Below are positions 1-11,871 of a stretch of 64,000 nucleotides of DNA, in pieces. The number at the start of each line of letters is the position of its first letter. Positions within the stretch are counted from its first letter, which is position 1. The position numbers were made by a program, and so were the translations under genes. Location of the stretch: contig QXCR01000096.1 in assembly GCA_004380135.1 (NCBI GenBank), positions 1-64,000 on the forward strand, given 5' to 3'. This DNA comes from Stemphylium vesicarium (lineage: Eukaryota > Ascomycota > Dothideomycetes > Pleosporales > Pleosporaceae). Under the pieces are notes generated by a model, which was given only the letters and a program-made list of their open reading frames with translations, was not told the origin of the DNA and made no database searches.

Positions 1-665
1 TCGAAGATGAAAATAAAAGTTGATAGAGAACAGGAATCACAATACCCTAATCCTCTAAAGCTTACATCTTCCACGCATTAAATACCCCACGTCCCCATAC
101 CTACCTCTCCCTCCTACCTACCTACTCACCTACCCGCACATTCCTAGCATTAGGCACCAGGGCCTCATCCACAAGGCTACATCCTTTTGTGTCAGCGGCT
201 AGAGCACCTGCGGGTGAATTTATAAGATAGTCCTAGACAGTTCAGCCCAGGCTGGGGCGGGCCGGGCTATGTTGGGGCGGGCGGTGTTCAGCCTCGCTCT
301 AAAATGCAGGGATGAGGTGAGTTGAAATTGATGGTTGGAGCAAGTGAGCCAGAAAAAGCGAGGTAGACGAATAAGGCGGTCCACAAGATTCGGACATGCA
401 AAAACAGGAGAAGAAAGAAAAGAAAAGAACGAAAAAATGCTACGTTTATTTGTTTACCCCACCACCTCGTGCGATTTCCTTTAGGGACAAACAGGAGGGG
501 GTGAGAAAAGGTACATGTCAATTATACAAAAACACGATAAAAATTCCAAGAAACTCCATCGCTTATTTCACTGAAAACATGCAAACACTTCCCCCCCCCC
601 CCCCCCATGTCCATATTCTCCTCTTTCTCATTCTTCCTCATCAAGAAAAACTCTCTCTCTCTAGC
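1..665. other. Gene-free flank downstream of NUP192
   Basis: No convincing coding sequence is seen. The stretch holds the presumed 3' untranslated region of the leftward NUP192 gene, short CTAC-type tandem motifs near 100-135 and a run of 16 C at 591-606. Short open frames here have no protein-like character. Confidence 0.6.
591..606. repeat. Poly-C tract of 16 bases
   Basis: Sixteen consecutive C lie about 60 bases beyond the NUP192 stop codon. A homopolymer of this length is prone to replication slippage and sequencing error, so its exact length should be treated with caution. Confidence 0.9.
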
Positions 666-3600
666 TCACTTCCTCGCACTATCCCCATTTCCATTCCCAC
701 CCCCACCATTCCCACCACTAACAAGGCACTTCCTCGCATCCTCGAGTTCGGCAAGAACCCTCGTTTCCAACTCACTCAGCGCATCCTCGCCCCTACCCAC
801 AACGCGATTCAGCATATCCAACTCCTTCTCATCAACAGCGATGACGCGTTCTCTTAACGCGCTCTTCCTGCTTAGCCAGCTCTCGACATCTTCCTTGACC
901 GCCTCCCTTTCCCAATCCAGAAGCGCCACGTCGTTGGCCTGAATACCGAGTTTCGGGCCTTGTTTACGTACGTTTTCGAGGATGACGGAGATGAGCGCCA
1001 GGCTGTGGGTTTCCGAGGCGATGGAAAGGGTCATTTTGGTGGCCGGGTTACGTGACGACGTGTTCGAGGCGATGCTTAGGGCGGAGCGGGTCAGTTGTTC
1101 GGGGAATTGGTTGAGGAAGGAGGCAATTTCGGCGGCGATTGGGGGACCGACGGAGAGGAGGAGGTTCAGGCAGAGCGGTAGGATGCCCTTTGTCCAGATG
1201 GAGTACATGCGTGCGGGGTTGTCGAAGGGGCCGGTGCCATTGACGCGCCGGTAGTAGTTCATGATGTTTGCTGTGTTGAGCTGGCTGAGGATGCCTTCGA
1301 CGGCCATGGTTTCGGCGAGGGATTGGATGCTGGATAGGGAGAGTAGGAAGAGGATGCTGAGCTCGCCGTAGATGGGGTCCTCGACGCCGTTGTGCGGTAT
1401 CGCAAGGCGGTCTGCCCAGGAGAATAGGCTGGTGGCGTACCGCACAGTGTTATTGTTGGCGAAAAGGAGTGCGGCTTGTTGTTGCCACTTGGCCATCTCG
1501 GGAATGGCAATGATGCGTTGCAGCAGTGCAGTGAGAAGGGCAAAGTCTGAAGGGGAGACTGACAAGGGTTCGGCATGCAGTTGTGTAGCTAGGCTTCGAA
1601 ACCCTTTGGCTACCGTGTCTGTTAGGATTTCGAGGAGCTGGGTAGAGATCGGTTCCCTGTACTCGTTGTGGCTATTTGGCATGGTGCCACGGAAGCTAGA
1701 ACGGAACGAAGCATCATCGGATTGGTCTGTATCCTCGATTAGATGGAAGTGGAGAGCGAGGTACAGGATGCGTAATAACGATCGGTAGTAATGAACCGCG
1801 TCAGTGGAAAAGACGTTGTCAAAGTCGGGGGTGGAGGTGCGGATGGCGTTCCAGACTGGTGAGAGTAATTGGCGTGCTTCCGCAGTTCGGACCTTTGCTT
1901 CGACAAGCTTCTTCAGCAAAGCAAATGCCAGGTCCGCTCGCAAGACCATGAGCTGACCGAACAATGTCTCTGGGAGATTCGACTGTGTGTTGGCAGCCAT
2001 GCACTTTTGAATAACGCCAACAAGTAGCTTGACGATTCGTTCGTCCTTGGCTACAACCTGGCTGAGCTCCAGCGCCAACAACTTCCAACCTTGCAGCAGC
2101 AAGATTTGAGACTCCACGAGCCCGAGATTGTAGTTGGCTTTTTCGACTTCAGACGCGAACCCTGTGCCTTCTCTTGGACCGGACCACTTGCTGTTGAAAC
2201 CCAAAAGCTGCTGGGCGAGGTCGATGTCGTAAAAGAATGCTCGTCCAAAGGTTTCGGGGTATAAAGTGGTGCGCTTGAGATTCGTCAGGGAGACGCCAGA
2301 GTATTGTTTCTCCAGGTTTTGCTTGAGATAGCCATGTAGCGATGTACTGTAAGATGGTAGTTCCAGTGCATTATCCTCCAAGTATGTCAAGCTTGGGACG
2401 ACGTCTTTTAGCACGGTAATGTCACCAACCTGTCGTGAGCTGTGAAGGTACATGGCGATGACCTCGCAAGCCAGCGCTGCGAATCTATTTTGGAACGAGC
2501 GTTCAAGGGTTTCCTCGTTGTTGCTCATCCGCGGCTGCTTAGACTGCTTTGTCATCCACTTCAGGAAGGCAAGCAGCTTCTCAATGAGATCCTTGCGCTG
2601 TCGCAAGTCACCCATTGCCCAAGACCAGTTGTTTTGTGCCGAAGAGACGAATTCGAGCATGGCCGTGTATAATGGCCAAGACAGGCCGGCAGGCTCCTTC
2701 TCCGGAAGAGTCATGCCAGACAGTGCGTCAAAAGCTCGCGTAAGCAGAGCCTTGCTTCTTGAGTCTGGCGCCGCGTTCTTCTTGCTTCGAATCGTTTCTC
2801 GGGGGGTGTTGCCGGTAAGCAGATACAGTGAAAACCACTGCTGTTTGCATGTGACTACAGCCGAAAGCAGGTTCCACACGTTTGTTTGAATGTCCACTAT
2901 CCTCAATGGCTCGTCTAATTGAGACAGCACACTTAGGAAGTTCTTCGCGGTCCGAGGCCCAAGGTGGCCAAGCAGCGATGGCGGCTCTTGCAGCTCATTT
3001 CCTTTCCGGGCTTGTTTCGCGTCGCCATCAGTCATTTCAGACTCTTGTGTTGTGATACGGAGAGCGCCGCGCACCAGAGCCTCCAACAACAAGACGACCT
3101 GAGACTTCCACTTGTCACTCGTGGCATAGAGTCGGGCTAGTAGTGGGGTCGCCTTGAAGAGTTGCTGTTCCAAATGAGTCCATGGTTTGTTGAGTAACAT
3201 GGAGACCCGCACAAGCAGGTCAGCGAACGCCAGCGTGCTTTGAGTCTGTTGAGTCCATAATGCGCTTGTAGTTGTGAGCAAGGTGCTGTCATTAGGGCTG
3301 ACCCCGATGATCAGAGATGTCATCAGTGGATTCGTCGACAGGTTGGTGTCCGAGCCGGTGAGATATAGTTGAATGAGATACTCGGCAATGGGTGCAATGG
3401 ATTTCGCAAGCTTGGTCGATAGGTCCGACGCATCGTCTACGCTGTATGCAAGGCTCAGTATTGAAGTGAAGACCTCGCATATGGCAATGTTGATCTCGGG
3501 CCGGTGGTCAGGCTGTGAGTATTTCCAACTCAGCGAGCTTTCGTATATACTAGCCAGCGTTCGACCAAAGGTGAACAGAATGGTGCTCATGATCTTGTCG

Positions 3601-6354
3601 GAAGTACCGCTCTCGGCAGGTGCAGATGCGTTGAATCGACTGAGTGCCTTTGTGGGGACTTTGCGTGACACAGATTTTTCGACCGCATCTTTGACAAGCC
3701 CCTTGTAGAGGCGAATGCAACCAAGGAGGAAGTCATATCTTCCAAGCACCATCTCAGTGCCAATCAAGATGGTTGCCAAGCTTCCGTTGCCGTCGCCCTC
3801 CAACAGCCTACTCCTGGCGAGCCACGGCCACACTCTTTGCGGGGAAACGACAATCAAAGCCTCCAAGAAATGAGTGCAATTGACCAATAGCTCCAGAGAA
3901 GTTTCGTCGCTCGGTTCTTGGCAGAGGTGTAGCAGTTCTTCTTCGAAGATTGCAAGTATAATGTTCACAGTGTCGAGACTGCTCTCAGCGCCAATGCCAA
4001 TTGCCTCGAGGAGCTCGGTTGAGCAGATGCCTTCGGATGAATGTAGAGATGAGTGTATCAGGTCGGCGAAGAGCCCGATGATTTCAACAACACTCTCCCG
4101 AGAGGCAGGTTGTCGGGTAGCACTCTCGACTTTGCTGCTTCCGACGGGGTACGTTGAGAGGAGTTCGACGAGATATGACAAGGTCGAATGCTGGTGATGC
4201 CATACTGCCACGTACGGATCTGAGTTGTCGTCGACTATGATACCTTCTGTGCCAGCAGGGATGGTGGAGAGAGCATCAGTCTGTGTCGCACCCGAGGCCA
4301 TTAGACGACGTTGGCCGCGGAGACCTGATGAGCCTTGAGAGGAAAACAATGGGAGGTCAGCTGTCAGCTCAACCCAGTTGGCATTCTCCTCTTCGCGAGT
4401 CAACTGATAATCTCGGAAGCCATCCGGAAGGCGTTGCATCAATCGGTTGTGGTTCGCAAGCTTGTCGACAAATGTAGGCATGCCGTTCTGCATCATCTTG
4501 TCTCCACGAGTCAATGCGCTGCAGAACTTCAAGAATGGCGTCATCTCGTAGGGGTACCGTAGGCGGGCCTCGTTCAACAACATGGGTCTAAGAACGTATT
4601 CGTCTTCAAGGAAGTATGCAACAATCGGATCAGCATGACGAGATGCTTCGCCGTTTTCCCATCTGCGGAACGTGTTGTCGCCAGCCAGGATAGTGTAGGT
4701 AGTTACGATAAGATCTGGACTGTATGCGACGATATCACTTCCGACAGCAGCGCGGACTAGGTGAAGGAACAACAGCCGAATCCGGTCCTGGGATATCCGG
4801 TCGATCGACGTTCCAAATGCGGGTAGACTTGTTTCAACAAGCTGGTTGATGATGGCTAGAACACCGACCGCTGAGCTGAAAGTAGCAAGCTCTTCATATG
4901 GCATCTTGCCGTCGAACAGCTCGTGGTTCTCGAGCCTGGCAACCATCAAGGCAGCCTCTTCAAGCGGTGAAGTTTCGGGCTCCGGGTTGGCTGCGCCGTT
5001 TGATGACTCCAGAAGACGCTCACGCTCCTGCTCCTCGTAGCTCGCACGACTGGTGAGTTTCCATGTCAGGATGGCCCAGGCAAACATGGGCGGTGTGGCA
5101 GGGCTGGCACCCAATATCTTTGCTTCTCCGAATATGGTGGTGATGGTCTCTACCACCGTGGTGTTCAGAATGTAAGATGAAGAATGCCAAGTGTTGCAGT
5201 CGCCAGATTCGAGGTCATCCATGATTCTGTCTACCTTTAAGATGGTCAGAGACATTAGTGAGGTCAAGAGCTGGATGACTGGGATGAGAGGCTCCTGGCG
5301 AACCGTGACTGCGGGGAACTCGCGGAAGAAGCCACGGAAACTGAAGGCTTTGAGCCAATCTTCGATGGTGGCTGCAGGGAGAAAGTCTTTGGCGACCAGA
5401 TCGGCGTGCACCAAAGCTAGATGTAGAATATGCAGCAGCTCGGTGGTTTGAGCGACAAGCCATTTCTCGGTCGCGGCTTCCAGGATGGAATCATCGACGT
5501 TCCAGGTGTAGCCGGTATCCAATGTATCGCATCTCTTTGAAAAGGCCTTTAAGCATTCATCCAGCGCCTTTCCACCCGACGGCCCATCTTGCGCTGCGGC
5601 GATGGCCTGACCAAGCTCTTCGATCCACCCAGCGCCAACGCTGAGGTATTCGGTGCCATAGATGGTCTGATTGCGCAAGCTGGATGCACAGCCCCATGAG
5701 ACGAGAAGCTGGCTAATGCGTATTATGGAGGCGCATGTGGTGTGGTAAATCTCGAGAATGTGTAGGCGGCGCTGGGCCTTGTTATCGAGATGAGCGGTCC
5801 TTGAAGCGAGCGGTGTTGCAAGGATGGACGAGTTGGGGACGAAAGTCGAGGCGCCCAAGTTCGCGATTCCCGCTGCATCCTGCACGCTGAGCGCCTCTTC
5901 CTCGGTCAAGCCGCTCAGCAACTGCGCGGCCGGCCTGCCCTGCCATTCCTGCACAACTAGCTGCAAGGCTGCATATTCCGAGATTTGCGCTTCTTTGGAC
6001 AGCCACAAGCTGTCTTCCTTGATCTCTTCTACGTCATAGTGGTCGCTCTGGGCGGGCGTAACGCTAATGGGTGCGGTTTTGGATTCAAATTTGCTCTTCT
6101 CTTGCGACGATGGGTCTGGGAAGGGCCTCCACGGATGGCTGAGGGTGTCGGTGTTTTCTTTGTTGGTGAGAAAGGCGCGTAGGGCTTCGCTTTTGGACGC
6201 GGTTTCGGGGTCGCAGAGGGCGCGGTATGCGATGTCCCAGGTGCTGGCTACGTCAATTATCGGCTGATAGTCAAAGGCGGTAAACATACACAAGTTGCTG
6301 TTCGCCTTTGAGGCACTTGCCAAGGTCGAAGTCGGGCGATTGGATTGGGGCCAT
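666..6354 (-). CDS. NUP192: Nucleoporin NUP192/NUP205, inner-ring scaffold of the nuclear pore
   Basis: This large alpha-solenoid scaffold protein belongs to the inner ring of the nuclear pore complex. Two exons are proposed: 6354-6290, beginning ATG GCC CCA (MAPIQSPDFDLGKCLKG), and 6243-666. They are joined across a 46-nt intron (6289-6244) with a GTATGT donor and CAG acceptor. The join gives 1881 codons, a multiple of three, and a 1880-aa protein, close to fungal NUP192 length. The N-terminal third contains the family block around EEIKEDSLWLSKEAQISEYA, which matches the NUP192/205 N-terminal pattern. The rest is helical with no catalytic motif, and the C-terminus is Gly/Asn-rich. Without the intron the long frame has no ATG near its upstream end, which favours the spliced start. 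It is divergently transcribed from trpC. Family confidence is high; the first exon is inferred. Confidence 0.9.
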
Positions 6355-6953
6355 ATTTGCGCTGCAGTGCGCGATGTAGGATCCAGCTAGCCAAAGGCCA
6401 TGAAGGTGTTGTGTGGGCGCGGGAGGGCAATGGCCGAATGTTTGGAGTGAATGTCGCTGAAAGTCGCGAAAGCCAAAGCTCACGCGAAAGACGAGCTAGT
6501 ACGTGCAGGGATCATCACAAGGGAACTTTGTTAGTGGGCTGGACATGGTCTCAACACGAGATGCACTCTTTCAACACGTGCAAGTCACTTTTTGTAGCTC
6601 GAGTAGTTTTTGTAAATGTTGCGCTGTCATATTCCGCCTGGATGCGCTTCAATCTTGTCTAGTATGGCTCAAAGCCCGATGCGTGTCACCTCCGTGTTAA
6701 CTCCGCAGCCTCAATATCTGAATAGCGCCCATTGACTCACCCCACCACTGACAACATACACTCCTTTCCTCTGAACTAGCTTTGACTGAGCATATGCCCA
6801 GCGCATAAACTACGTCGAGTAACATCCCATCATTCATTGCGTCACCGACGAAGCTCCGAATTTCATTGCCGCTACTTAACCACCGGAAACGGTGCTCAAA
6901 GAAGCTGTCATAACCCACGTCTTCGCCTTCAAATTCGGCCCACAACAACCAAA
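6355..6953. promoter_or_regulatory. Divergent promoter region between NUP192 and trpC
   Basis: About 600 bases separate the two start codons. No coding sequence is seen. The trpC-proximal part is C/A-rich leader sequence ending in a good start context (CCAAAATGCC). No specific operator could be recognised. Confidence 0.55.
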
Positions 6954-9269
6954 ATGCCGTCTTCCGCCCTCGTTGACCACTCGCCTCGCAATCCCAACCC
7001 TTCTCCGCCGATACCGACCGCTTCCAACGTCGTGCTCATTGACAACTACGACTCCTTCACCTGGAACGTATACCAGTACCTCGTCTTCGAAGGCGCGACC
7101 GTGACTGTATATCGCAACGACGAAATCACCCTCGAAGATCTCATCGCCAAGAACCCTACACAACTCGTCATCAGCCCAGGTCCTGGACACCCAGCCAAGG
7201 ATGCGGGTATTAGCAATGCGGCCATCCAGCACTTTAGCGGCAAGATTCCAATCATGGGCGTGTGCATGGGAGAGCAGTGTATCTTTTACAGCTATGGCGG
7301 CACCGTAGACGTCACCGGCCAGGTTCTCCACGGAAAGACTTCGCCTCTCAAACACGACGGCAAGGGCATGTTTGCAGGCGTCCCTCAGAATGTACCCGTC
7401 ACCAGATACCACTCCCTCGCCGGCACCCACGGAACTCTCCCCGACTGCCTCGAAATCACCGCTACCATACCCGCAAACCCAGACGCTGAGGTCAAGGAAG
7501 TCATCATGGGCGTTCGTCACAAGGAATATGTGATGGAAGGTGTACAATTTCACCCAGAGAGTATATTGACCGAAGATGGGCGTGTCATGATGAGAAACTT
7601 TCTCAAGATGCAGGGAGGTACTTGGGCCGAGAATGACCGACTCCAGAAGGAAGCGCACGCTCAAGCAGTCGGAGCTGCCAATGGTACGACTGAAGGCGCA
7701 AACAAGGACAAGCAGACGTCTATACTGGAGAAGATTTACGATCACCGCAGGGCAGCCGTTGCCGAGCAGAAGAAGATTCCTTCCCAACGACCCAGCGACC
7801 TGCAAGCTTCATATGACCTCAACTTGGCTCCTCCACAAATCGACTTCCCACAACGTCTGAGGCAGTCTCCTTTCCGACTCTCGCTCATGTCTGAGATTAA
7901 GCGCGCATCACCTTCCAAGGGCATAATTTCTTTGTCGACATGCGCGCCTGCTCAAGCAAGGCTATATGCCAAGGCCGGTGCCAGCACCATTTCCGTACTC
8001 ACCGAGCCGGAATGGTTCAAAGGAAGCATCGACGACCTGAAAGCTGTCCGCCAAAGTCTCGAGGGAATGCCCAACCGCCCTGCTGTACTACGCAAGGAAT
8101 TTATCTTTGACGAATATCAGATCCTTGAGGCCAGGCTCGCCGGTGCCGATACCGTCCTGCTCATCGTCAAGATGCTGGAAGAGCCAGTCTTGAAGAAGCT
8201 CTACGACTACTCGAGATCGCTCGGAATGGAGCCTCTGGTAGAAGTCCAGAATGCCGACGAGACGGAGATTGCCGTCAAGCTAGGCGCTCAGGTCATTGGC
8301 GTGAACAACCGAAACCTGGTCAACTTTGAAGTTGATATGGAAACAACGAATCGCCTCATCAACATGGTGCCAAAGGAGACCATTCTATGTGCATTGAGTG
8401 GTATCGCCGGCCCGAAAGATGTTGAGCCATACATCAAGAGCGGAGTGGGTGCGGTTCTGGTTGGAGAAGCGCTGATGCGCGCGTCCAACACTGCGCAATT
8501 CATCTCAGAACTCCTGGGTGGCCCAACTACAAAGACGAGCCGGCCTTCTTCAACTCCAATGGTCAAGATCTGCGGAACACGCAGTGCAGAGGCCGCGAAA
8601 GCTGCCGTCGAAGCCGGAGCTGATCTCATCGGCATGATACTAGCCCCCGGTACCAAGCGCACGGTGACAGCCGACACGGCTCTCGCAATCTCAGAAACCG
8701 TACACAAGACGAAGAAGCCAGTTGTCTCAAAGTCAAGTCTACTCGCCGACACAAAGACGGCCTCTGACTTTTTCGAACACGGTGCATCACGTCTAGTGGC
8801 AAACGACACCCGCGCACTGCTCGTCGGCGTCTTCCGAAACCAATCACTGGAGTACGTGCTCGAGCAGCAACGATTGCTAGACTTAGATATCGTGCAATTA
8901 CACGGCCAAGAGCCTTTAGAATGGGCCAAGCTGATGCCTGTCCCTGTTCTAAAGGCATTCAACCCGCATGATCATGGTATTGGCGCGAGGGGGTACCACG
9001 CCCTTCCCTTGTTGGATGCGGGATCAGGCGGCTCCGGACAACAACTGGACCTCTCAGATGTCAAAGCAGTCTTTGCAAAAGACGATGGTGTCAAGGTTAT
9101 ACTGGCTGGCGGTTTGAACCCAGACAATGTGCAAACGACACTTGCGGGCCTGGGCGAATACCGAGATAGAGTGATGGCAGTTGATGTTAGTAGCGGTGTG
9201 GAGGAGGACGGTCAGCAGAGTCTGGACAAGATACGTGATTTTGTGAAGGCGGCCAAGTCCACGTCGTAG
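6954..9269 (+). CDS. trpC: Trifunctional tryptophan biosynthesis protein: GATase, IGP synthase, PRA isomerase
   Basis: This single-exon gene of 771 aa matches the usual length of the fungal trifunctional enzyme. Residues about 25-225 are the glutamine amidotransferase subunit of anthranilate synthase (SPGPGHP; nucleophile Cys104 in MGVCMGEQC; His200 and Glu202 in GVQFHPES). Residues about 256-520 are indole-3-glycerol-phosphate synthase (SEIKRASPSKG, LRKEFIFDEYQI, GVNNRNL). Residues about 535-771 are phosphoribosylanthranilate isomerase (VKICGTRS with Cys540; the MAVDVSSGVE aspartate near the end). The ATG at 6954 is chosen over the longer upstream frame because of its context and because the protein then starts like other fungal homologues. 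The partner anthranilate synthase subunit I is not in the window. All catalytic motifs look intact. Confidence 0.97.
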   Translation: MPSSALVDHSPRNPNPSPPIPTASNVVLIDNYDSFTWNVYQYLVFEGATVTVYRNDEITLEDLIAKNPTQLVISPGPGHPAKDAGISNAAIQHFSGKIPIMGVCMGEQCIFYSYGGTVDVTGQVLHGKTSPLKHDGKGMFAGVPQNVPVTRYHSLAGTHGTLPDCLEITATIPANPDAEVKEVIMGVRHKEYVMEGVQFHPESILTEDGRVMMRNFLKMQGGTWAENDRLQKEAHAQAVGAANGTTEGANKDKQTSILEKIYDHRRAAVAEQKKIPSQRPSDLQASYDLNLAPPQIDFPQRLRQSPFRLSLMSEIKRASPSKGIISLSTCAPAQARLYAKAGASTISVLTEPEWFKGSIDDLKAVRQSLEGMPNRPAVLRKEFIFDEYQILEARLAGADTVLLIVKMLEEPVLKKLYDYSRSLGMEPLVEVQNADETEIAVKLGAQVIGVNNRNLVNFEVDMETTNRLINMVPKETILCALSGIAGPKDVEPYIKSGVGAVLVGEALMRASNTAQFISELLGGPTTKTSRPSSTPMVKICGTRSAEAAKAAVEAGADLIGMILAPGTKRTVTADTALAISETVHKTKKPVVSKSSLLADTKTASDFFEHGASRLVANDTRALLVGVFRNQSLEYVLEQQRLLDLDIVQLHGQEPLEWAKLMPVPVLKAFNPHDHGIGARGYHALPLLDAGSGGSGQQLDLSDVKAVFAKDDGVKVILAGGLNPDNVQTTLAGLGEYRDRVMAVDVSSGVEEDGQQSLDKIRDFVKAAKSTS

Positions 9270-9504
9270 GTCCGTTCTGTAAGATGGGTTTGGAAAACCT
9301 GTTCGCTGCTACCAATTCCAGAACTCTGTGAACATAGTCCCTTGTTTTCTGGTGTCTTTTTCTACTCTTCTTATTCTGTCCGGCAATCTACAGCCTGAGA
9401 TTACCGTACCGTTTGCTTTCCTCAAAATGAGGCTGTAAGACACTACGACTATACTGACTCCCCGCCGTCTTTTACCTAGCAGCCTACCCCGCCGCAGCAC
9501 AGCC

Positions 9505-11583
9505 ATGGACAAACACCAATATCACCTCTATCACCGCGTGCCCACCTCCAGGTAAAACAGCCCGGTCCTTCTCTCCTCCAGCTTATATATCACCACCACC
9601 CACACCCCATCCCTCCAACTTCTTACCCACCATACAACCACTCTTCCATCCTCAGATAAGATCCCTAAGCAAGCCGGTCCAAGATGGCATCCTAACGCAC
9701 CTCGTCATCGCCACAACAGGCACCCTACCCCACGACACCAAACAGGTGAAAGGCTGGATCAAGCGCAACGGCGGAACCTACACCCCCAGCATCACCAAGA
9801 ACACCACACACCTTATCGCCAGCAAGGACGCATACAGGGTCCGTCATCCCCCCTCCTCGCCCATTCCCACTTCCTCCAATCCCGCTCTCCTCACCACCCA
9901 CCCTCCACACACGCATACACCTACAGCCCTACTAACATCGACATCCAGAACCGCACCACATCCATAACCCAAGCCTCCGCCCTCGGTATATCCATTGTGA
10001 GCTTCGACTGGCTCGACGACAGTCTGCAATCGCGGCGGAAACTCAGCACGAAGAAATATACCTGGGATATCATCAGTGCGGAGCGCAGGAAGAGTAGGGA
10101 GTTTGCTAGATTGGGGGAATGGGCTGATGGGAAGGTGTTTAGGGAGGGGGTGCAGAAGGTTAGGGGGATGGTGGGTACAGGTACGTCGATGAAGGGTGTG
10201 AAGGGGAAGGGGGGGAAAGGGAAGAAGAGGGATTTTTTCTTTGGGGATGGGATTAAGGAGGTTGGCAAGGGAGATGGAGGGGCGCTTTACACGCCATTTG
10301 TCTCCGCGAAAGAGGATCTGTTGAGGAGAAGGAAGGATAGGGAAGATGCAGAAGCGTCAGCTTTAGCCTCTTCCTCCTCCTCTCTCCCATCTTCCTCGAA
10401 CCCTCTCTCAGCCTCCTTAACCTCAACCTCAACCTCAACCTCAACCTTCACAGCCCATCCCTCTTCTTCTTCTTCTTCTCCCTCATCATCATCTTCTTCT
10501 TCTACCCCATCTACCTCCACATCCACAACCTCATCTTCCTCAAGCCCTCCCCCTCCCGATTCCCCCACAACATCAGAAACACAAGTCCAAGCTAAACCCC
10601 ACTTCAAAGACTCGTACCACTACTACCGCGACGCCACGGGCTACGACTACAAAATCACTCTCGTCCGCAGCGAGATCACGGCGGAGAGTGCGGGGTACGC
10701 GCGGTATCATCTCGCGCTGCTGGAGAGCCATGTCGTGCCGCGGGTGTATTGGTGTGTTGCAGAGTACAAGGGGGCAACACCTGCACCTGCACCGGCAACC
10801 AAGGACAAAGGCAAGGGCAGGAAAGACATGGACGACGACGGCGGCTTTGGCGATGAAAGCCGTGCTGAGGCTGGGGATATGGGTGGAGGTGGCAGTATAC
10901 TGCACGATCCAAGAGCCCTCCACCTCCTCTCCCTCCTCACACCACCACACGCACAAACCCAAACCTACCAAATCACGCTCCCCGCCATCCCCTTTTACTT
11001 CGCTTTCCAGTCCTTCCGCACAGCCTTCCGCGACCTCACACATCTAACCTGGGAAGACCGCTTCGACACGCCGTCCCGCAGTCTGCAGGCCCAACGCGCC
11101 CGCGAACTGGGGCTGGAGCCGTTTATCTGGGCGAGGCCGAAGAAGGGTTTACCAACGGGACTTGTGGCGCAGGGGGGTATGGATGAGAGTATGGGAGGAG
11201 ATCGAAAGGGAGGAGAGGGTGGAAAGGGCGGTGGTGGAGGGGGAAATGGGGAAGGATATGTAAGAGGCGCCTCGGGATTACCGGGGATATATGAGAAATT
11301 GAGTCATAGGGGCACGTTTGGATCTCAGATCCTACGCTCCGACAGCGCCGCTCAGCTCCGCCGCGAAGAGCAAGAAAAAGAGAAAGAAGAGAGGGTTAAG
11401 CAAGACCGCGTGGTTGCGCGTAGGAAGAAGAGCCAGACTCTGAGTGGGAGACGACTGGCTGTGTATGCTTCGGGAAGCGGTGGAAGAGATGGACGCGGTT
11501 TCGTGGACCCGGCATTTGCGCACCTGCTGCCAAAGGGGGGGAAGAGGGGTGGACGGGGCGGGTTTGGGGGGATTCATGAATGA
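9505..11583 (+). CDS. BRCT-WGR domain protein, probable nuclear DNA-damage or PARP-related factor
   Basis: Three exons are proposed: 9505-9551, 9661-9838 and 9949-11583, giving 619 aa in phase. The second intron has a CTAAC branch point. Residues about 24-110 form one BRCT domain (ILTHLVIATTG, VKGWIKRNGGTY, THLIASKDAY, IVSFDWLDDSLQ). A basic stretch follows, then a Ser/Thr/Pro low-complexity linker at about 213-282. Residues about 298-450 resemble a WGR domain: YDYKITLVR, RYHLALLES and the typical end FRTAFRDLTHLTWEDRF. That domain is split by an acidic/Gly-rich insertion. The C-terminus is Gly- and Lys-rich. No ADP-ribosyltransferase domain follows. Known BRCT-WGR-PARP proteins act in DNA-damage signalling; here only the two recognition domains are present. 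The small first exon is the least certain part. Confidence 0.75.
10416..10560. repeat. Coding microsatellites (CCTCAA hexamers, TCT/TCA trimers)
   Basis: Several CCTCAA units at about 10416-10447 are followed by TCT/TCA/TCC-rich triplets up to about 10560. They encode the Ser/Thr-rich linker of the BRCT-WGR protein. All are in-frame units, so length change would only lengthen or shorten the linker. Confidence 0.75.
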
Positions 11584-11871
11584 ATTTGAGTTGAGTTCGG
11601 TAGTATACGAGGGGAGAAGACGAGATGGGGCGTGGGTCATGAAATCTTATTTTATTCGTCAATGTATGCTTCACTTGCAAAGCACGACTCCCCACCATTA
11701 CCCCCAGAGCAAAGTCTGGAAACCGGGTTCATACCCCCTTTTTTCATGAGAGAAGGTGTGAGTTGAACGCTATATTATACTACATGAACCATGGACCTCC
11801 CATTCCCAGTCTAAAGGCCCACATTCCATACTACACTTTTTTTCTTTTTAAGGAAAAAAACAACCTCAAAT

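Noticed and set aside
396..942. Overlapping forward frames of 111-153 codons at the NUP192 3' end
   Set aside because: They overlap the reverse-strand NUP192 end and its flank, have Ser/Pro-rich chance composition and no family.
6876..7805. Leftward frame of 309 codons across trpC
   Set aside because: It lies antisense to a well-established enzyme with intact motifs, so it is a shadow of strong codon bias.
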